Notes: a model not told the origin generated them from the sequence alone. A stretch of DNA of 64,000 nt from Algoriphagus alkaliphilus (GCF_900103735.1 NZ_FMXE01000004.1:124001-188000); one strand, 5' to 3'. Numbered from the stretch's first letter, positions 54,782 through 62,868 are shown. Program-made: numbers and translations.

Positions 54782-55306
54782 ATGCCAAAATCGTATCTAT
54801 TACTCTTGTTTCTAATTTCCGTTTCAAACCTAAGTTTCGGTCAAGATCAGAAAAGGCTGAATGTTTCAATTGGAATTGGACCTAATGAATCTTCTGATAT
54901 TGGTATTAGGTTTCAAAAAAATCAAATGCAATATGGCATTGGATTCGGTACAATCTTCGCTCAAAGAAGAGGAACAAATAGACCTGAAATTTTTACTGGT
55001 GAATTTTTTTATCACTTTGCCGGAAAGGCCGAACTCAGTACCAGAAGGTCATGGTATTTAAGGAGTGGGTTGGTTCTGTACAAGGACGAAACATCTAGCT
55101 TAAGAACTTTGACATGGCTAATTAATTCGAGAATTGGTAGAGAGTTTAATATTTCGAAAAGAATCGGAATTAGCCTTGACGCAGGAATAATAACGAGAAT
55201 TAAAAGTAGAAGTAAAGAAATTGGCCCCAATCCACAATACAATGATGAAATTGTATTTCCAATTTTCCCAAGTGCCGGGCTTAATTTGTGGTATCGGATT
55301 TTTTAA
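54782..55306 (+). CDS. Small outer-membrane beta-barrel-like protein
   Basis: This 174-residue protein has a signal peptide ending L-S-F-G-Q. The remainder has alternating strands with Gly and aromatic residues, and ends L-N-L-W-Y-R-I-F, again with terminal Phe. It is more AT-rich than the preceding gene and lies at the border of the repeat-rich zone, so it may be acquired. Function unknown. Confidence 0.65.
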   Translation: MPKSYLLLLFLISVSNLSFGQDQKRLNVSIGIGPNESSDIGIRFQKNQMQYGIGFGTIFAQRRGTNRPEIFTGEFFYHFAGKAELSTRRSWYLRSGLVLYKDETSSLRTLTWLINSRIGREFNISKRIGISLDAGIITRIKSRSKEIGPNPQYNDEIVFPIFPSAGLNLWYRIF

Positions 55307-55329
55307 AACTGCCTTTTCTGGCTGTTTAA

Positions 55330-55545
55330 ACGATGGACTAGTTTGGCCCTGGCCTGAGCGTAGATCCCCCTCCCTGCAAGCTGGCCTCTCGCTAAAAAGC
55401 TTCACTGAAGCTTTTTTGACGCTCGATCCTGCTCGACTATCCAAACGAATTTGTAATTCGCCAGAAATTATCAATTTAGATATTTAGCCAATTAAAAATT
55501 GGTTAGAATATTTGGGTGTTTTGCAAACTACACCCAGCGTCCTGA
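55330..55545. repeat. REP-like repeats between outer-membrane gene and RAYT remnant
   Basis: The segment contains CTGAGCGTAG, a hairpin AAAAGCTTC/GAAGCTTTTTT near 55400-55420, the palindrome CGAATTTGTAATTCG near 55445-55460, and ACTACACCCAGCGTC near 55525-55541. The same units occur in the gaps at 57.1-57.3, 59.1-59.2, 59.9 and 61.5 kb. No gene is supported. Confidence 0.65.
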
Positions 55546-55610
55546 GTACCTTCAAAGCAATTACAAGTAGCAGTCTTTGCAATTTGAGGGTCAAAATGTA
55601 AATTTCTTTT

Positions 55611-56241
55611 ATGGGTGAAGCATATCAGATACGGGACCAAGAAATGCCTTATTTTTTGACTTTTCAGGTCGTGGGCTGGGCTGATGTCTTCACACGGAAA
55701 ATCTACCGGGATTTCATTCTTGAAAACTTGACCCTATTCCCGAAAAGAGAAGGGATTGTATTTGTATGGTTATGTAATCATGAGCAATCACATTCATCTG
55801 GTTGTTCAGCAAAAGGATGGAAAATTATCGGATTGGGTACGAGATTTTAAGAAATTTACGAGTAAGAAACTGTTAAAAATGGTTCTTGAGAATTCACAGG
55901 AAATGCCCTGACAAAATTCTCACGCTGTCAAAAGATTTATTAGGGCATTCCATCTGACCAATAAAAACAGATTATAAACAGATGAAAGCCGAAAAGAATG
56001 GCTAAAAATGATCTTTGAATATCATGCTGAATTCAAAAAGCGCTCAGGAGATCTGCAGTTTTGGACCCATGAAAACCATGCCATCGAGTTACATCGGCCA
56101 GAGATGATAGAAAGTAGGATGACCTATATTCATGAGAATCCGGTCAGAGCAGGTTTAGTAGAAAAACCAGAGGATTATCTTTATTCCAGTGCTAGAAATT
56201 ATTCTGGAATAAAAGGATTGATAGAAGTGGATTATTGGTAA
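55611..56241 (+). pseudogene. REP-associated tyrosine transposase (RAYT, Y1/HUH), broken
   Basis: The product pieces match RAYT-type IS200-like transposases: Y-F-L-T-F-Q-V-V-G-W-A-D-V-F-T-R at the start, the HUH motif in Y-G-Y-V-I-M-S-N-H-I-H-L, D-W-V-R-D-F-K-K-F-T-S-K-K, and the C-terminal I-H-E-N-P-V-R-A-G-L-V...Y-S-S-A-R-N-Y. A 1-base frameshift lies near 55760. An 84-bp insertion (55903-55986) then splits the gene and adds a stop; it has GAA on both sides and is itself a hairpin element. The repeats around it are its probable substrates. It can no longer make a full transposase. Confidence 0.85.
55903..55986 (+). repeat. 84-bp hairpin element inserted in RAYT gene (copy B)
   Basis: Removing these 84 bases restores ...E-N-S-Q-E | S-R-K-E-W-L-K of the transposase. 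The insert starts ATGCCC-TGACA, folds back with TGTCA and GGGCAT, and ends with CATCTG...CAGATG around an AT-rich core with ATTATAAA. GAA flanks both ends, a possible 3-bp target duplication. Confidence 0.75.
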
Positions 56242-56299
56242 TCCGAGTGCATTAGCCAATGGCAAATTGGTTTTGATTTATTCCCAAACCCAACTTTTC

Positions 56300-56316
56300 C
56301 TTGACAACTTGTCAAG
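56300..56316. promoter_or_regulatory. Palindromic operator candidate for toxin-antitoxin operon
   Basis: CTTGACA-ACT-TGTCAAG is a perfect 7-bp dyad, 33 bp before the antitoxin start. Type II antitoxins usually repress their own promoter through such sites. Confidence 0.55.
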
Positions 56317-56348
56317 TAAGACTTAACTTAGCTTAAAATCAGACAACA

Positions 56349-56597
56349 ATGACACTGACGATGCACATAGGAGAGTTTAAAGCACGCTTTTCGGAGGTGG
56401 TAGAACTCATCAAAAACGGCGCAACCATCAAGGTCATCAAAGGTAAATCAGGCGATCTGGTCGGTTATTTTGGCAAAAACCTGGAACCATCGGCACCGGC
56501 AAAACGAACCCTCGGATTTTTCAATACGCAAGGAGCGACCATCAACCAAGAAGACCTTCAGTGGTCTGATCAAGAATTGGAAGAGTTTGGGCTATGA
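56349..56597 (+). CDS. Antitoxin, Phd/YefM-like
   Basis: This 82-residue protein has the Phd N-terminal pattern (I-G-E-F-K-A-R-F-S-E-V-V-E-L-I...G-A-T-I-K-V-I-K-G), which folds as a DNA-binding dimer. A C-terminal tail rich in acidic residues would wrap the toxin. A second in-frame ATG at 56361 could be the true start. It overlaps the PIN toxin gene by 4 bp. The palindrome upstream is its likely operator. Confidence 0.85.
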   Translation: MTLTMHIGEFKARFSEVVELIKNGATIKVIKGKSGDLVGYFGKNLEPSAPAKRTLGFFNTQGATINQEDLQWSDQELEEFGL

Positions 56598-56995
56598 AGT
56601 ACCTACTCGACTCACATGTTATCTTGTGGCTAGCCTACGAAGACGACAAACTCAGTAAAGCGGCAAAAGAGATTCTGCTTGATCCAAAAAATGAGATTTT
56701 CTTGAGCGCTGTGAGTTTTTGGGAAATCGGTTTGAAATTCCAGTCGGGAAAATTAGACTTAAAAGGCCATAATCCAGAAATTCTAAAAGCGGGATTTGAC
56801 CAATACTTTGATTTCCGGCAGTTGAATCTAGACCTGGCTGATGCAACGACGATCTTCAAACTCGATGCTTCCATTCACAAAGATCCCTTTGACCGAATGC
56901 TGATCTGGCAAGCGCTAAGCCATGGACTGACTCTTATCACAGCTGATGAAAACATCCAGCGCTATCGCGGAGTCGGTCTAAAGGTAGTCTGGTGA
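56594..56995 (+). CDS. PIN-domain toxin (VapC-like)
   Basis: This 133-residue PIN RNase starts L-L-D-S-H-V-I-L-W (first catalytic Asp). It has S-A-V-S-F-W-E-I with the Glu, and D-P-F-D-R-M-L-I-W-Q-A with later acids, ending in T-A-D-E-N-I-Q-R-Y. This S-H-x-x-L-W form is the one usually paired with Phd-type antitoxins. It would cleave RNA when the antitoxin is lost. Frame intact. Confidence 0.9.
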   Translation: MKYLLDSHVILWLAYEDDKLSKAAKEILLDPKNEIFLSAVSFWEIGLKFQSGKLDLKGHNPEILKAGFDQYFDFRQLNLDLADATTIFKLDASIHKDPFDRMLIWQALSHGLTLITADENIQRYRGVGLKVVW

Positions 56996-56999
56996 TTTG

Positions 57000-57594
57000 A
57001 AAAACTTAAGGAAATCAAGTTTTTGGCTAAACTAGATCTGAACTAAATTCTCCATTCCCAACGACTAATTGACTAATCCAATATGAGAAGCCAGCTCTGA
57101 AGGAGCCCAACCATTCATGACCGCGGGTGCTGCCCTCCTGAGTGCAGTTGGCCGCTTGCCTGAGCGAAGTTTGCCTGCCTGCTCCCCATCCCCATCTGAG
57201 TGTAGTTTGAACGCTGGTCTAGGCGTAGTTTGCAACTACGCCTTTATATCCAAACGAATTTGTAATTCGCTATATCCATTCCAAATGAATAGTTGACTAA
57301 CTCAATTGGGAATTCGGCTCCGAAGGAGCCTAACCATTCCTAACCGGGGGTCCAACCCGTAGTAAATCCTGAAAACAACAAACAATAGCCCCGCAAGGGT
57401 GAAACTTGTTTTTCAATACATTAAATCACCCCTTCGGGGCTCTCAAGACTTACCATCACCTTAACCTCCGGCTCCTTTCAGTCACCGGAGGTCATGAAAA
57501 GTAGCAATCCTTCGGATTTTTTCTAAAGTCAAATTAGGACAAATTACAAATCAACCTTTTCCTATGAATCCTGTATATTTAAAAAAAGCTAGCT
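57000..57594. repeat. 595-bp gap filled with REP-like and hairpin repeats
   Basis: No gene is supported. Visible units are: two related phrases GCTCTGAAGGAGCC (about 57093) and GCTCCGAAGGAGCC (57318) followed by CCAACCATTC-like text; GGCGTAGTTTGCAACTACGCC near 57224-57244, a hairpin; the CGAATTTGTAATTCG palindrome near 57257-57271; and GCCCCGCAAGGGTGAAAC and CACCCCTTCGGGGCTC near 57390-57445, which can pair with each other. These resemble the repeats around RAYT genes. Confidence 0.65.
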
Positions 57595-57798
57595 ATGAAA
57601 ATCGAACGGACAAAGAAGGAAGTGATTATTCGGATTCCTGCCTCAGTCAATGTGGACGATATGCAGGATTTGACGGATTTGCTCCGATACAAGGAGATAT
57701 CAAGTAAGTCGCAGGCTACTCAAGAAGACGTAGACCATCTCGTCAGTGATATAAAAAGAGGTCGCTGGGAAAAAACGAAGAATAAATTGGGACTGTGA
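57595..57798 (+). CDS. Antitoxin-like small protein of PIN toxin pair
   Basis: A 67-residue protein starts M-K-I-E-R-T-K-K-E-V-I-I-R-I-P with a short beta strand, followed by helices and a basic tail. I cannot name the family. It overlaps a PIN-domain toxin gene by 4 bp, the usual antitoxin position and size. Confidence 0.75.
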   Translation: MKIERTKKEVIIRIPASVNVDDMQDLTDLLRYKEISSKSQATQEDVDHLVSDIKRGRWEKTKNKLGL

Positions 57799-58232
57799 GA
57801 ATTGTTATTGACACCAATATTGCTTTTAGCGCAATACTGAATAGCAACAGCAAAATTGGAAGGATTATCCTCCATCCAAAAACCAATTTAAATTTTTACT
57901 CCACCCATCAACTTTTGGAGGAATTAGAAGAACACAAAACCAAATTAAAACTTATCTCTGGGTATTCGGATTCTGAACTTGATGAAGTTATACGTCTGAT
58001 TACTCAAAAAATCCGGTTCATTAACATCAAATTGATACCGATAGAAATTTTCGCTATGGCAGAAACCATTGTGGGGGATATAGACATTGACGATACAGAA
58101 TTTGTAGCTCTGTCTGAGCATGCTAAGGCCAAATTATGGACGGGAGACAAAAAGCTTATTGCGGGATTAGCTAAGAAAAACTGGAAAAGGTTAATTTCTA
58201 CCGATGAGTTGTTTCTTCTCATTCAAAAGTGA
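57795..58232 (+). CDS. PIN-domain toxin, second TA module
   Basis: The GTG start overlaps the antitoxin stop. The 145-residue PIN protein has V-I-D-T-N-I-A-F-S-A (first Asp), L-L-E-E-L, D-I-D-D-T-E-F-V-A-L and T-G-D-K-K-L, giving the acidic triad/tetrad. This form belongs to the 'putative toxin-antitoxin, PIN family' group and is distinct from the VapC-like toxin 800 bp upstream. Confidence 0.88.
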   Translation: MRIVIDTNIAFSAILNSNSKIGRIILHPKTNLNFYSTHQLLEELEEHKTKLKLISGYSDSELDEVIRLITQKIRFINIKLIPIEIFAMAETIVGDIDIDDTEFVALSEHAKAKLWTGDKKLIAGLAKKNWKRLISTDELFLLIQK

Positions 58233-58574
58233 TCCAACTAGTATGCCTAAGCGGAGTTTGCCCAACTGAATTCAAAAAATTCCTCAAAGACTGATTTACC
58301 CGTTCCCCAGATTTTACAATTCCGAAGAACTGTTTCAGAAACTATGATCCGAATCCTCAGTCTGACTGTAGTTTGGCGTTATAGCCTAGCCATAGGCATT
58401 AACTTTTATAACTAAACCTTTCTATCAAACCGAGTTTTACAATAGTTGAAAATCCTATGTAAAAGCGATTCCGGATTTCAATCAATAATACAATCTGGAT
58501 TGAATCCAGCATTCAATTGAATTTCAAATCTCCTAAGGGTAACAGATTTTTTGATTTTTACTTACAATTACATT
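58233..58574. other. 342-bp gap with repeats and two small palindromes
   Basis: No gene is seen. AAGCGGAGTTTG and CTGACTGTAGTTTGGCG are degenerate members of the GTAGTTTG repeats. CTGGATTGAATCCAG (58496-58510) and ATTCAATTGAAT (58512-58523) are adjacent perfect palindromes with no known role. Confidence 0.45.
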
Positions 58575-58760
58575 TCAGACCTCATCCTTGGTGGTTTTGA
58601 CAAGGCCAATACCAGCTATGAAAAATAATAGACCTAATGATCCAAACACAATCATTTCTTTAGCGTCTGCTGATTCATTGGCAAATGTAACAGCGGCATA
58701 AATAAGTCCTACTATACCCAAAATTGTAAGTATGGCTCCGAAAATTCTTTTTAAGTTCAT
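58575..58760 (-). CDS. Small two-helix membrane protein (61 aa)
   Basis: The product has two hydrophobic helices (I-F-G-A-I-L-T-I-L-G-I-V-G-L-I-Y-A and M-I-V-F-G-S-L-G-L-L-F-F-I-A-G-I-G-L) joined by an acidic loop. Similar short proteins are common in Bacteroidota and uncharacterised. Frame and composition look coding. Confidence 0.65.
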   Translation of the reverse strand: MNLKRIFGAILTILGIVGLIYAAVTFANESADAKEMIVFGSLGLLFFIAGIGLVKTTKDEV

Positions 58761-58899
58761 AAGTAAGAAATATTACAGTTCGACTATATCCACAATCATG
58801 CCAGCAAGGATTGAAGTAGGTAGCTTTCGGCAGTTGGGTACGCAAGCACAATGGTATTGCGATTGAATGCCTGCCCCACTTGACTCTTGTTGTTTCACT

Positions 58900-59074
58900 T
58901 TCCTGCATTCCAGCCTTTGGCTATTACGTAATCGGCATCATCGAAGCCAACAATCGAAGAATTCATACGCTCGAGGAGTTTGCATGCAATATTGAAAAAA
59001 ATCAAGGTGGCGCGGTGCTGATAGAATGTCGCAGTGGTACACTAGGTTATTTCAAAGTTAACGGCCAACGCTAG
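58900..59074 (+). pseudogene. PDZ-domain fragment of HtrA/Deg-type protease
   Basis: The frame contains I-I-E-A-N-N-R-R-I-H-T-L-E-E-F, then K-N-Q-G-G-A-V-L-I-E-C-R-S-G...G-Y-F-K-V. This matches the last PDZ domain of Do-type serine proteases in this phylum (I-I-x-x-N-N-x-x-I-x-T-L-E-x-F). No protease domain or start is present. It is an isolated gene end in the repeat zone. Confidence 0.6.
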
Positions 59075-59079
59075 GCTTG

Positions 59080-59190
59080 GAATACTGGCCTAGGTATAAT
59101 TTGCCCCGCCTGTGTGTAGCTTGAGGCTTGCCCGAGCGTAGTTTACAAAATGCTCGACTATCATTACGAATTTGTAATTCGCTTTAGAAC
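59080..59190. repeat. REP-like repeat cluster before third TA module
   Basis: Three variants of the CCTGAGCGTAGTTTG unit lie side by side (59088-59145), followed by ATGCTCGACTATC and the palindrome ACGAATTTGTAATTCGC near 59164-59180. The same order is seen at 55.35-55.46 and 57.2-57.27 kb. Confidence 0.65.
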
Positions 59191-59289
59191 AAATTACAAT
59201 ACCTAGAAATAGCCTGGCACCTTATGGATCTGTATTCCTTTCCTGGCTTAGAGCTATAATTCAAATTTTATCTTTTGAAATACTCCATC

Positions 59290-59303
59290 AAAGTATATAC
59301 TTT
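59290..59303. promoter_or_regulatory. Palindromic operator candidate for MazF-type module
   Basis: AAAGTATATACTTT is a perfect 14-bp palindrome, 25 bp before the antitoxin ATG and overlapping the expected core promoter. It is a plausible autoregulatory site. Confidence 0.5.
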
Positions 59304-59327
59304 TGATACATACATACTCTTCGCAAA

Positions 59328-59561
59328 ATGAAAACTCTTTCTCTCAAACTTGATGATCAGATCTTTCAGGAAACTGAAGAAGTAATCGGAGCACTTGATA
59401 AGCCGCGAAACCGGTACATCAACGAGGCAATTCAGTACTACAACCGAATCCAAAAAAGAAAGCTGCTCTCCAAGCGACTTGCCTTTGAGTCCAATCTTGT
59501 AAGCGAAGAATCGATGAAAGTACTTTCGGAATTTGACGATATAGAGGAGTATGACTACTAA
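59328..59561 (+). CDS. Antitoxin (ribbon-helix-helix-like) of MazF module
   Basis: This 77-residue protein has a predicted N-terminal strand (K-T-L-S-L-K-L-D-D) then two helices (F-Q-E-T-E-E-V-I and R-N-R-Y-I-N-E-A-I-Q-Y-Y), as in RHH dimers. The C-terminal tail is acidic (E-F-D-D-I-E-E-Y-D-Y) and suited to cover a basic toxin. It overlaps the toxin gene by 11 bp. Confidence 0.85.
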   Translation: MKTLSLKLDDQIFQETEEVIGALDKPRNRYINEAIQYYNRIQKRKLLSKRLAFESNLVSEESMKVLSEFDDIEEYDY

Positions 59562-59898
59562 AAAAAATGAGATTTGGCTCGCAAATCTTGACCCAAGATT
59601 TGGTACTGAGGCAGGAAAAACCAGACCCGTTCTTATCATCCAAAGTGACCTGCTGAACAAATTTCACCCCTCCTCCTTAATCTGCCCCATTACCACGAAT
59701 GTAAAACCCGAAAGCAAAATTCTGAGGGTTCAGCTCAAAAAAGGTGTCGCAGGAGTCATTGAAGACTGCGATGTGATGATTGATCAAATCCGGGCTATCG
59801 ACAACAAAAGACTGCTTAAGAGAATCGGAAGTCTGTCAAACGAACTCTCTCAAAAAGTCAAGGAGAACCTTAAAATTGTATTGGATCTGGAGGATTGA
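59551..59898 (+). CDS. MazF/PemK-type endoribonuclease toxin
   Basis: This 115-residue protein has the PemK/MazF hallmarks: E-I-W-L-A-N-L-D-P-R-F-G-T-E-A-G-K-T-R-P-V-L-I-I near the start, I-C-P-I-T-T-N mid-way and D-Q-I-R-A-I-D. It should cleave mRNA at short motifs. Its ATG lies within the antitoxin's end. It is the third TA module within 3.6 kb. Confidence 0.93.
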   Translation: MTTKKNEIWLANLDPRFGTEAGKTRPVLIIQSDLLNKFHPSSLICPITTNVKPESKILRVQLKKGVAGVIEDCDVMIDQIRAIDNKRLLKRIGSLSNELSQKVKENLKIVLDLED

Positions 59899-60147
59899 TC
59901 CCCACCTGAGCATAGTTTGTAAAACACTCTTCCATCCAACCTGATTTGTAATTCGCTACATAAACTTGAGTGAAAATCGGGTGATTCAATTACTTGTTGA
60001 TCGGAATATTGAGATGTAGAATTCCATCCAGCTGGGGACAAAGCTTGAATTTGGCCTGTTGGGAAGTCCCTGAAATTGATTGGATTTCTAAGCGATTTCT
60101 AAGCGATTTCAAAGTATTAGTTATCGCGAAATATTGATGAACTATTT

Positions 60148-60681
60148 ATGAAGAATTACTTTTTATTTATCCTTCTATTTTATACCGGCATAGTAGAGGC
60201 GCAACAGTTTAATGTGGGCATTCGCCTTCAGAAAACCCATCAGATGTATTGGGAAAATGGGGTTTCTACCCAGTATTCCTTTGCGAATTTCAAACCGGAT
60301 CGGCTTTTTGTGGGCTTTGATTTTGTGACTTCACGACTTGGATCAGCCTTCAATTCCAATGCACTCAAGCAAGACAGTTATATATTTTCGGGAAGTTGGC
60401 ATTTCTTCAAAAAGCGCCAAGTGCATCTTGTCGGAAGATTGAATACGGGTTATTTGACTACTGATTTGGAAGAGGATATTTTTGCCCAACTCCCATCTTC
60501 TGCTTTTCTCCTGGCACCTGAATTGGGCTTGAATTATTCGCCAAAGCAGTTCCCATTTTCCTTGAACACCGGAATTGGGTTTTATGTCAATATGCAGGAG
60601 GAAAGCAAAACTCCCGGTACCTTTCAGCCGCTGTATTACCATTTGACCTTGTACTACAAACTTTTTGAAAATAAAAAATGA
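60148..60681 (+). CDS. Uncharacterised secreted or outer-membrane protein (177 aa)
   Basis: The signal peptide ends I-V-E-A-Q. The mature part looks like amphipathic strands (R-L-F-V-G-F-D-F-V, Y-I-F-S-G-S-W-H-F-F, L-N-T-G-I-G-F-Y-V-N-M) and ends near Y-H-L-T-L-Y-Y-K-L-F. An 8-strand barrel is likely; the function is unknown. A short direct repeat (TCTAAGCGATT twice, then a variant) lies about 60 bp upstream. Confidence 0.7.
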   Translation: MKNYFLFILLFYTGIVEAQQFNVGIRLQKTHQMYWENGVSTQYSFANFKPDRLFVGFDFVTSRLGSAFNSNALKQDSYIFSGSWHFFKKRQVHLVGRLNTGYLTTDLEEDIFAQLPSSAFLLAPELGLNYSPKQFPFSLNTGIGFYVNMQEESKTPGTFQPLYYHLTLYYKLFENKK

Positions 60682-60708
60682 AATCAAGCATGACCCTTCG
60701 GTGTCACA

Positions 60709-60791
60709 CAGAGGGATGCCCCGATAACTATCGGGGAATGCATGCGAAGATTCCATGTGGCCTTTAAAAATCAAATTATAAACACATGAAA
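60709..60791 (+). repeat. Hairpin element (copy C) running into the hydrolase start codon
   Basis: CCCCGATA-AC-TATCGGGG, a perfect 8-bp stem, is followed by CATGTG...CACATG around an AT-rich core with ATTATAAA. The outer pairs differ from copy B (CATCTG...CAGATG) in a compensating way. The final ATG is the start codon of the next gene. Confidence 0.6.
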
Positions 60792-61322
60792 ACTCCCTTG
60801 AAAAACATATTGATCGCGGGTCCTCTCTTTTTGGCTGTTTTACTCTTTTCTGCTTGCAGCGATGCACCGGAAATCAATGACTCGCTTCTTGATGGGAATG
60901 TGATTTTTGACCCCTCCCTTTATTCCCCTGAGGATTACCTGGCCTCTGCAAAATTTCCGAATCCGAGTGCTGAAGACCTGGACAAACACATTTTGATCGC
61001 TTCCCATGGTTACTCTGCTTCCACCTTTGAGTGGCAGGAATTTGTGGATTGGTCAGCCGATGCGGACTATCGGGTTTCCACTCTCTTGTTGGATGGGCAT
61101 GGCCGCAGCTATGAAGATTTCAAAGCCTCCAAGTGGGAAGATTGGCGTGCCGCCATTATTCGGGAATTTGAGTTATTGGAAAATCTGGGCTATACAAAAA
61201 TCAGTTTTGTGGGATCTTCCACAAGTGGAGCATTGCTTTTGGAGTTGATGGAAACCGGTTATTTTGACAATCATGTGAAACCCAAAAACATTTTCTTTGT
61301 CGATCCCATCAGAAGAATCTAA
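60786..61322 (+). pseudogene. Alpha/beta hydrolase lipoprotein, C-terminally truncated
   Basis: A lipoprotein signal (L-L-F-S-A-C-S-D) precedes an alpha/beta-hydrolase N-terminal half: S-H-G-Y-S-A-S-T-F-E-W (oxyanion region), D-G-H-G-R-S and the nucleophile elbow G-S-S-T-S-G. The chain ends 25-30 residues after the elbow with F-V-D-P-I-R-R-I-stop. The acid and histidine of the triad and the rest of the fold are missing. The following 247 bp hold no clear continuation. It is probably inactive. Confidence 0.7.
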
Positions 61323-61569
61323 CACAGTGACTCCTTCCACATTTTACAAATCCAGAGTTTCATCATTTCGCCTAGTCAGAAGATCACCTTTGTAAATAAT
61401 CGTTCAATTGGCTTCCATGAAAGGGTTGAGTTGATTTTTAATCGAAATTAAAATCACAGATTGTCTTTACAGCCAAATGAATTTGGAATTCGCTCAAGGC
61501 TAAGTAACTTGATTCTTTTGGGAGAGGAGTATCCTCGACCGCTCTGAAAAAGCCTTAGCTACAAAAAAT

Positions 61570-62517
61570 ATGAAAAACCTTCTTTGGGTCGCTGTTTTCT
61601 CTATGTTGATCGCCTGTAACCAAAAAAAAGATGCAGGTGATCTATCTGAAAACCAAATCCTGCAGGATTCCATCTTCACTACTCCTTTGGGAAAAACCTT
61701 CCCTATTCCTGTGCCTTCTGAAAAGCTTTTGGCTCAATATCAGGAAGCAAAAACAAGTTTTGAAGCCAATCCTGAGAATGTGGATGCCCTCATCTGGTTT
61801 GGGCGGCGGACAGCCTACCTTGGGCAGTATCAGGAAGCCATAGCCATCTACACGAGAGGTCTGGAGAAATTCCCCAATGACCCAAGACTCTACCGACATC
61901 GGGGACACCGCTACATCAGTATCAGGGAATACGATCGCGCGATTTCAGATTTTGAAAAGGCTGCGCAATTGATCGAGGGAACCGCAGATGAGGTTGAACC
62001 CGACGGCATGCCCAATGCGCTGAATATTCCGGTAAGCAGCTTACACGGCAACATTTGGTATCATCTGGGATTGGCCTATTACCTCAGCCATCAATATGAA
62101 AAAGCCAATACCGCTTATCTGCGCTGTCGGGAAAGTGGCAATCACTATGATAATATTGTTTCAAGCACACACTGGCTTTACATGATTCAGCGGCGGCTCG
62201 GCAATTCCCAAAAAGCTGAGTCCATGTTATCCCCCATCCATCAGGACTCCACCGTAATCGAAAATCAAAGCTATGCCGATCTCTGTCGCCTTTACAAAGG
62301 CTGGATCCCCGTGGACTCCCTATTGCCGGATGGACCTGCGAGCCCCTCCAATGACGCGATTCGCTATGGGGTAGCCAATTGGTTTCTATACAATGGAGAT
62401 ACCGCTCAAGCAAGAAAAATGATGCAGGAATTAGTCGACGATAAAGCATTTTCCTCCTTTGGGTATCTTGCAGCGGAAAGTGATTTGATCCGATACTTTG
62501 GGCAGAAACAGCGCTGA
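61570..62517 (+). CDS. TPR-repeat lipoprotein
   Basis: This 315-residue protein has a lipoprotein signal (V-F-S-M-L-I-A-C-N). At least three tetratricopeptide units follow (N-V-D-A-L-I-W-F-G-R-R-T-A-Y-L-G-Q-Y-Q-E-A-I-A-I-Y; the next at P-R-L-Y-R-H-R-G-H-R-Y-I; another at I-W-Y-H-L-G-L-A-Y-Y-L-S-H-Q-Y-E-K-A). It is probably a periplasmic or surface scaffold; no enzyme motif is seen. Confidence 0.85.
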   Translation: MKNLLWVAVFSMLIACNQKKDAGDLSENQILQDSIFTTPLGKTFPIPVPSEKLLAQYQEAKTSFEANPENVDALIWFGRRTAYLGQYQEAIAIYTRGLEKFPNDPRLYRHRGHRYISIREYDRAISDFEKAAQLIEGTADEVEPDGMPNALNIPVSSLHGNIWYHLGLAYYLSHQYEKANTAYLRCRESGNHYDNIVSSTHWLYMIQRRLGNSQKAESMLSPIHQDSTVIENQSYADLCRLYKGWIPVDSLLPDGPASPSNDAIRYGVANWFLYNGDTAQARKMMQELVDDKAFSSFGYLAAESDLIRYFGQKQR

Positions 62518-62868
62518 AAAACTTATTAATAAATCGTATTCAAATGCATGTTTGCCAAACTTGAGCGATTTTATCAGCTGACAAAAGCGAATACCGGAAA
62601 ATTATTCTGAAAATGTATCAGTTTCCGTTGAGGAAATCATCAGATATTCATTTTTCCGTCATCCCCGGATTCGACATAAATTTCATGAAGACTAAATTAT
62701 TCCATTATTTTTATCAAAGTATAATTTGATTAAAGTAGTCAGACCTGTCTTCCTTCAGTGTGAATAATGTACCAGTTTATGACGCTTGTGCCATGCCTTT
62801 CCACCTAAGACAGGTGTGCAAGATTTCATTTTAATTAGCAAGATTTCAGCATAAAAACTCATCATAGT
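62518..62868. other. 351-bp gap, no gene seen
   Basis: AT-rich sequence with no supported frame and no clear repeat. A short CAAGATTTCA phrase occurs twice near 62819 and 62840. It presumably holds the promoter of the channel gene. Confidence 0.45.

Noticed and set aside
57385-57450. Repeated GCCCCGCAAGGG / CCCCTTCGGGGC considered as a CRISPR or riboswitch
   Set aside because: There are no regular spacers, and the two phrases simply pair as one hairpin of the REP-like repeats.
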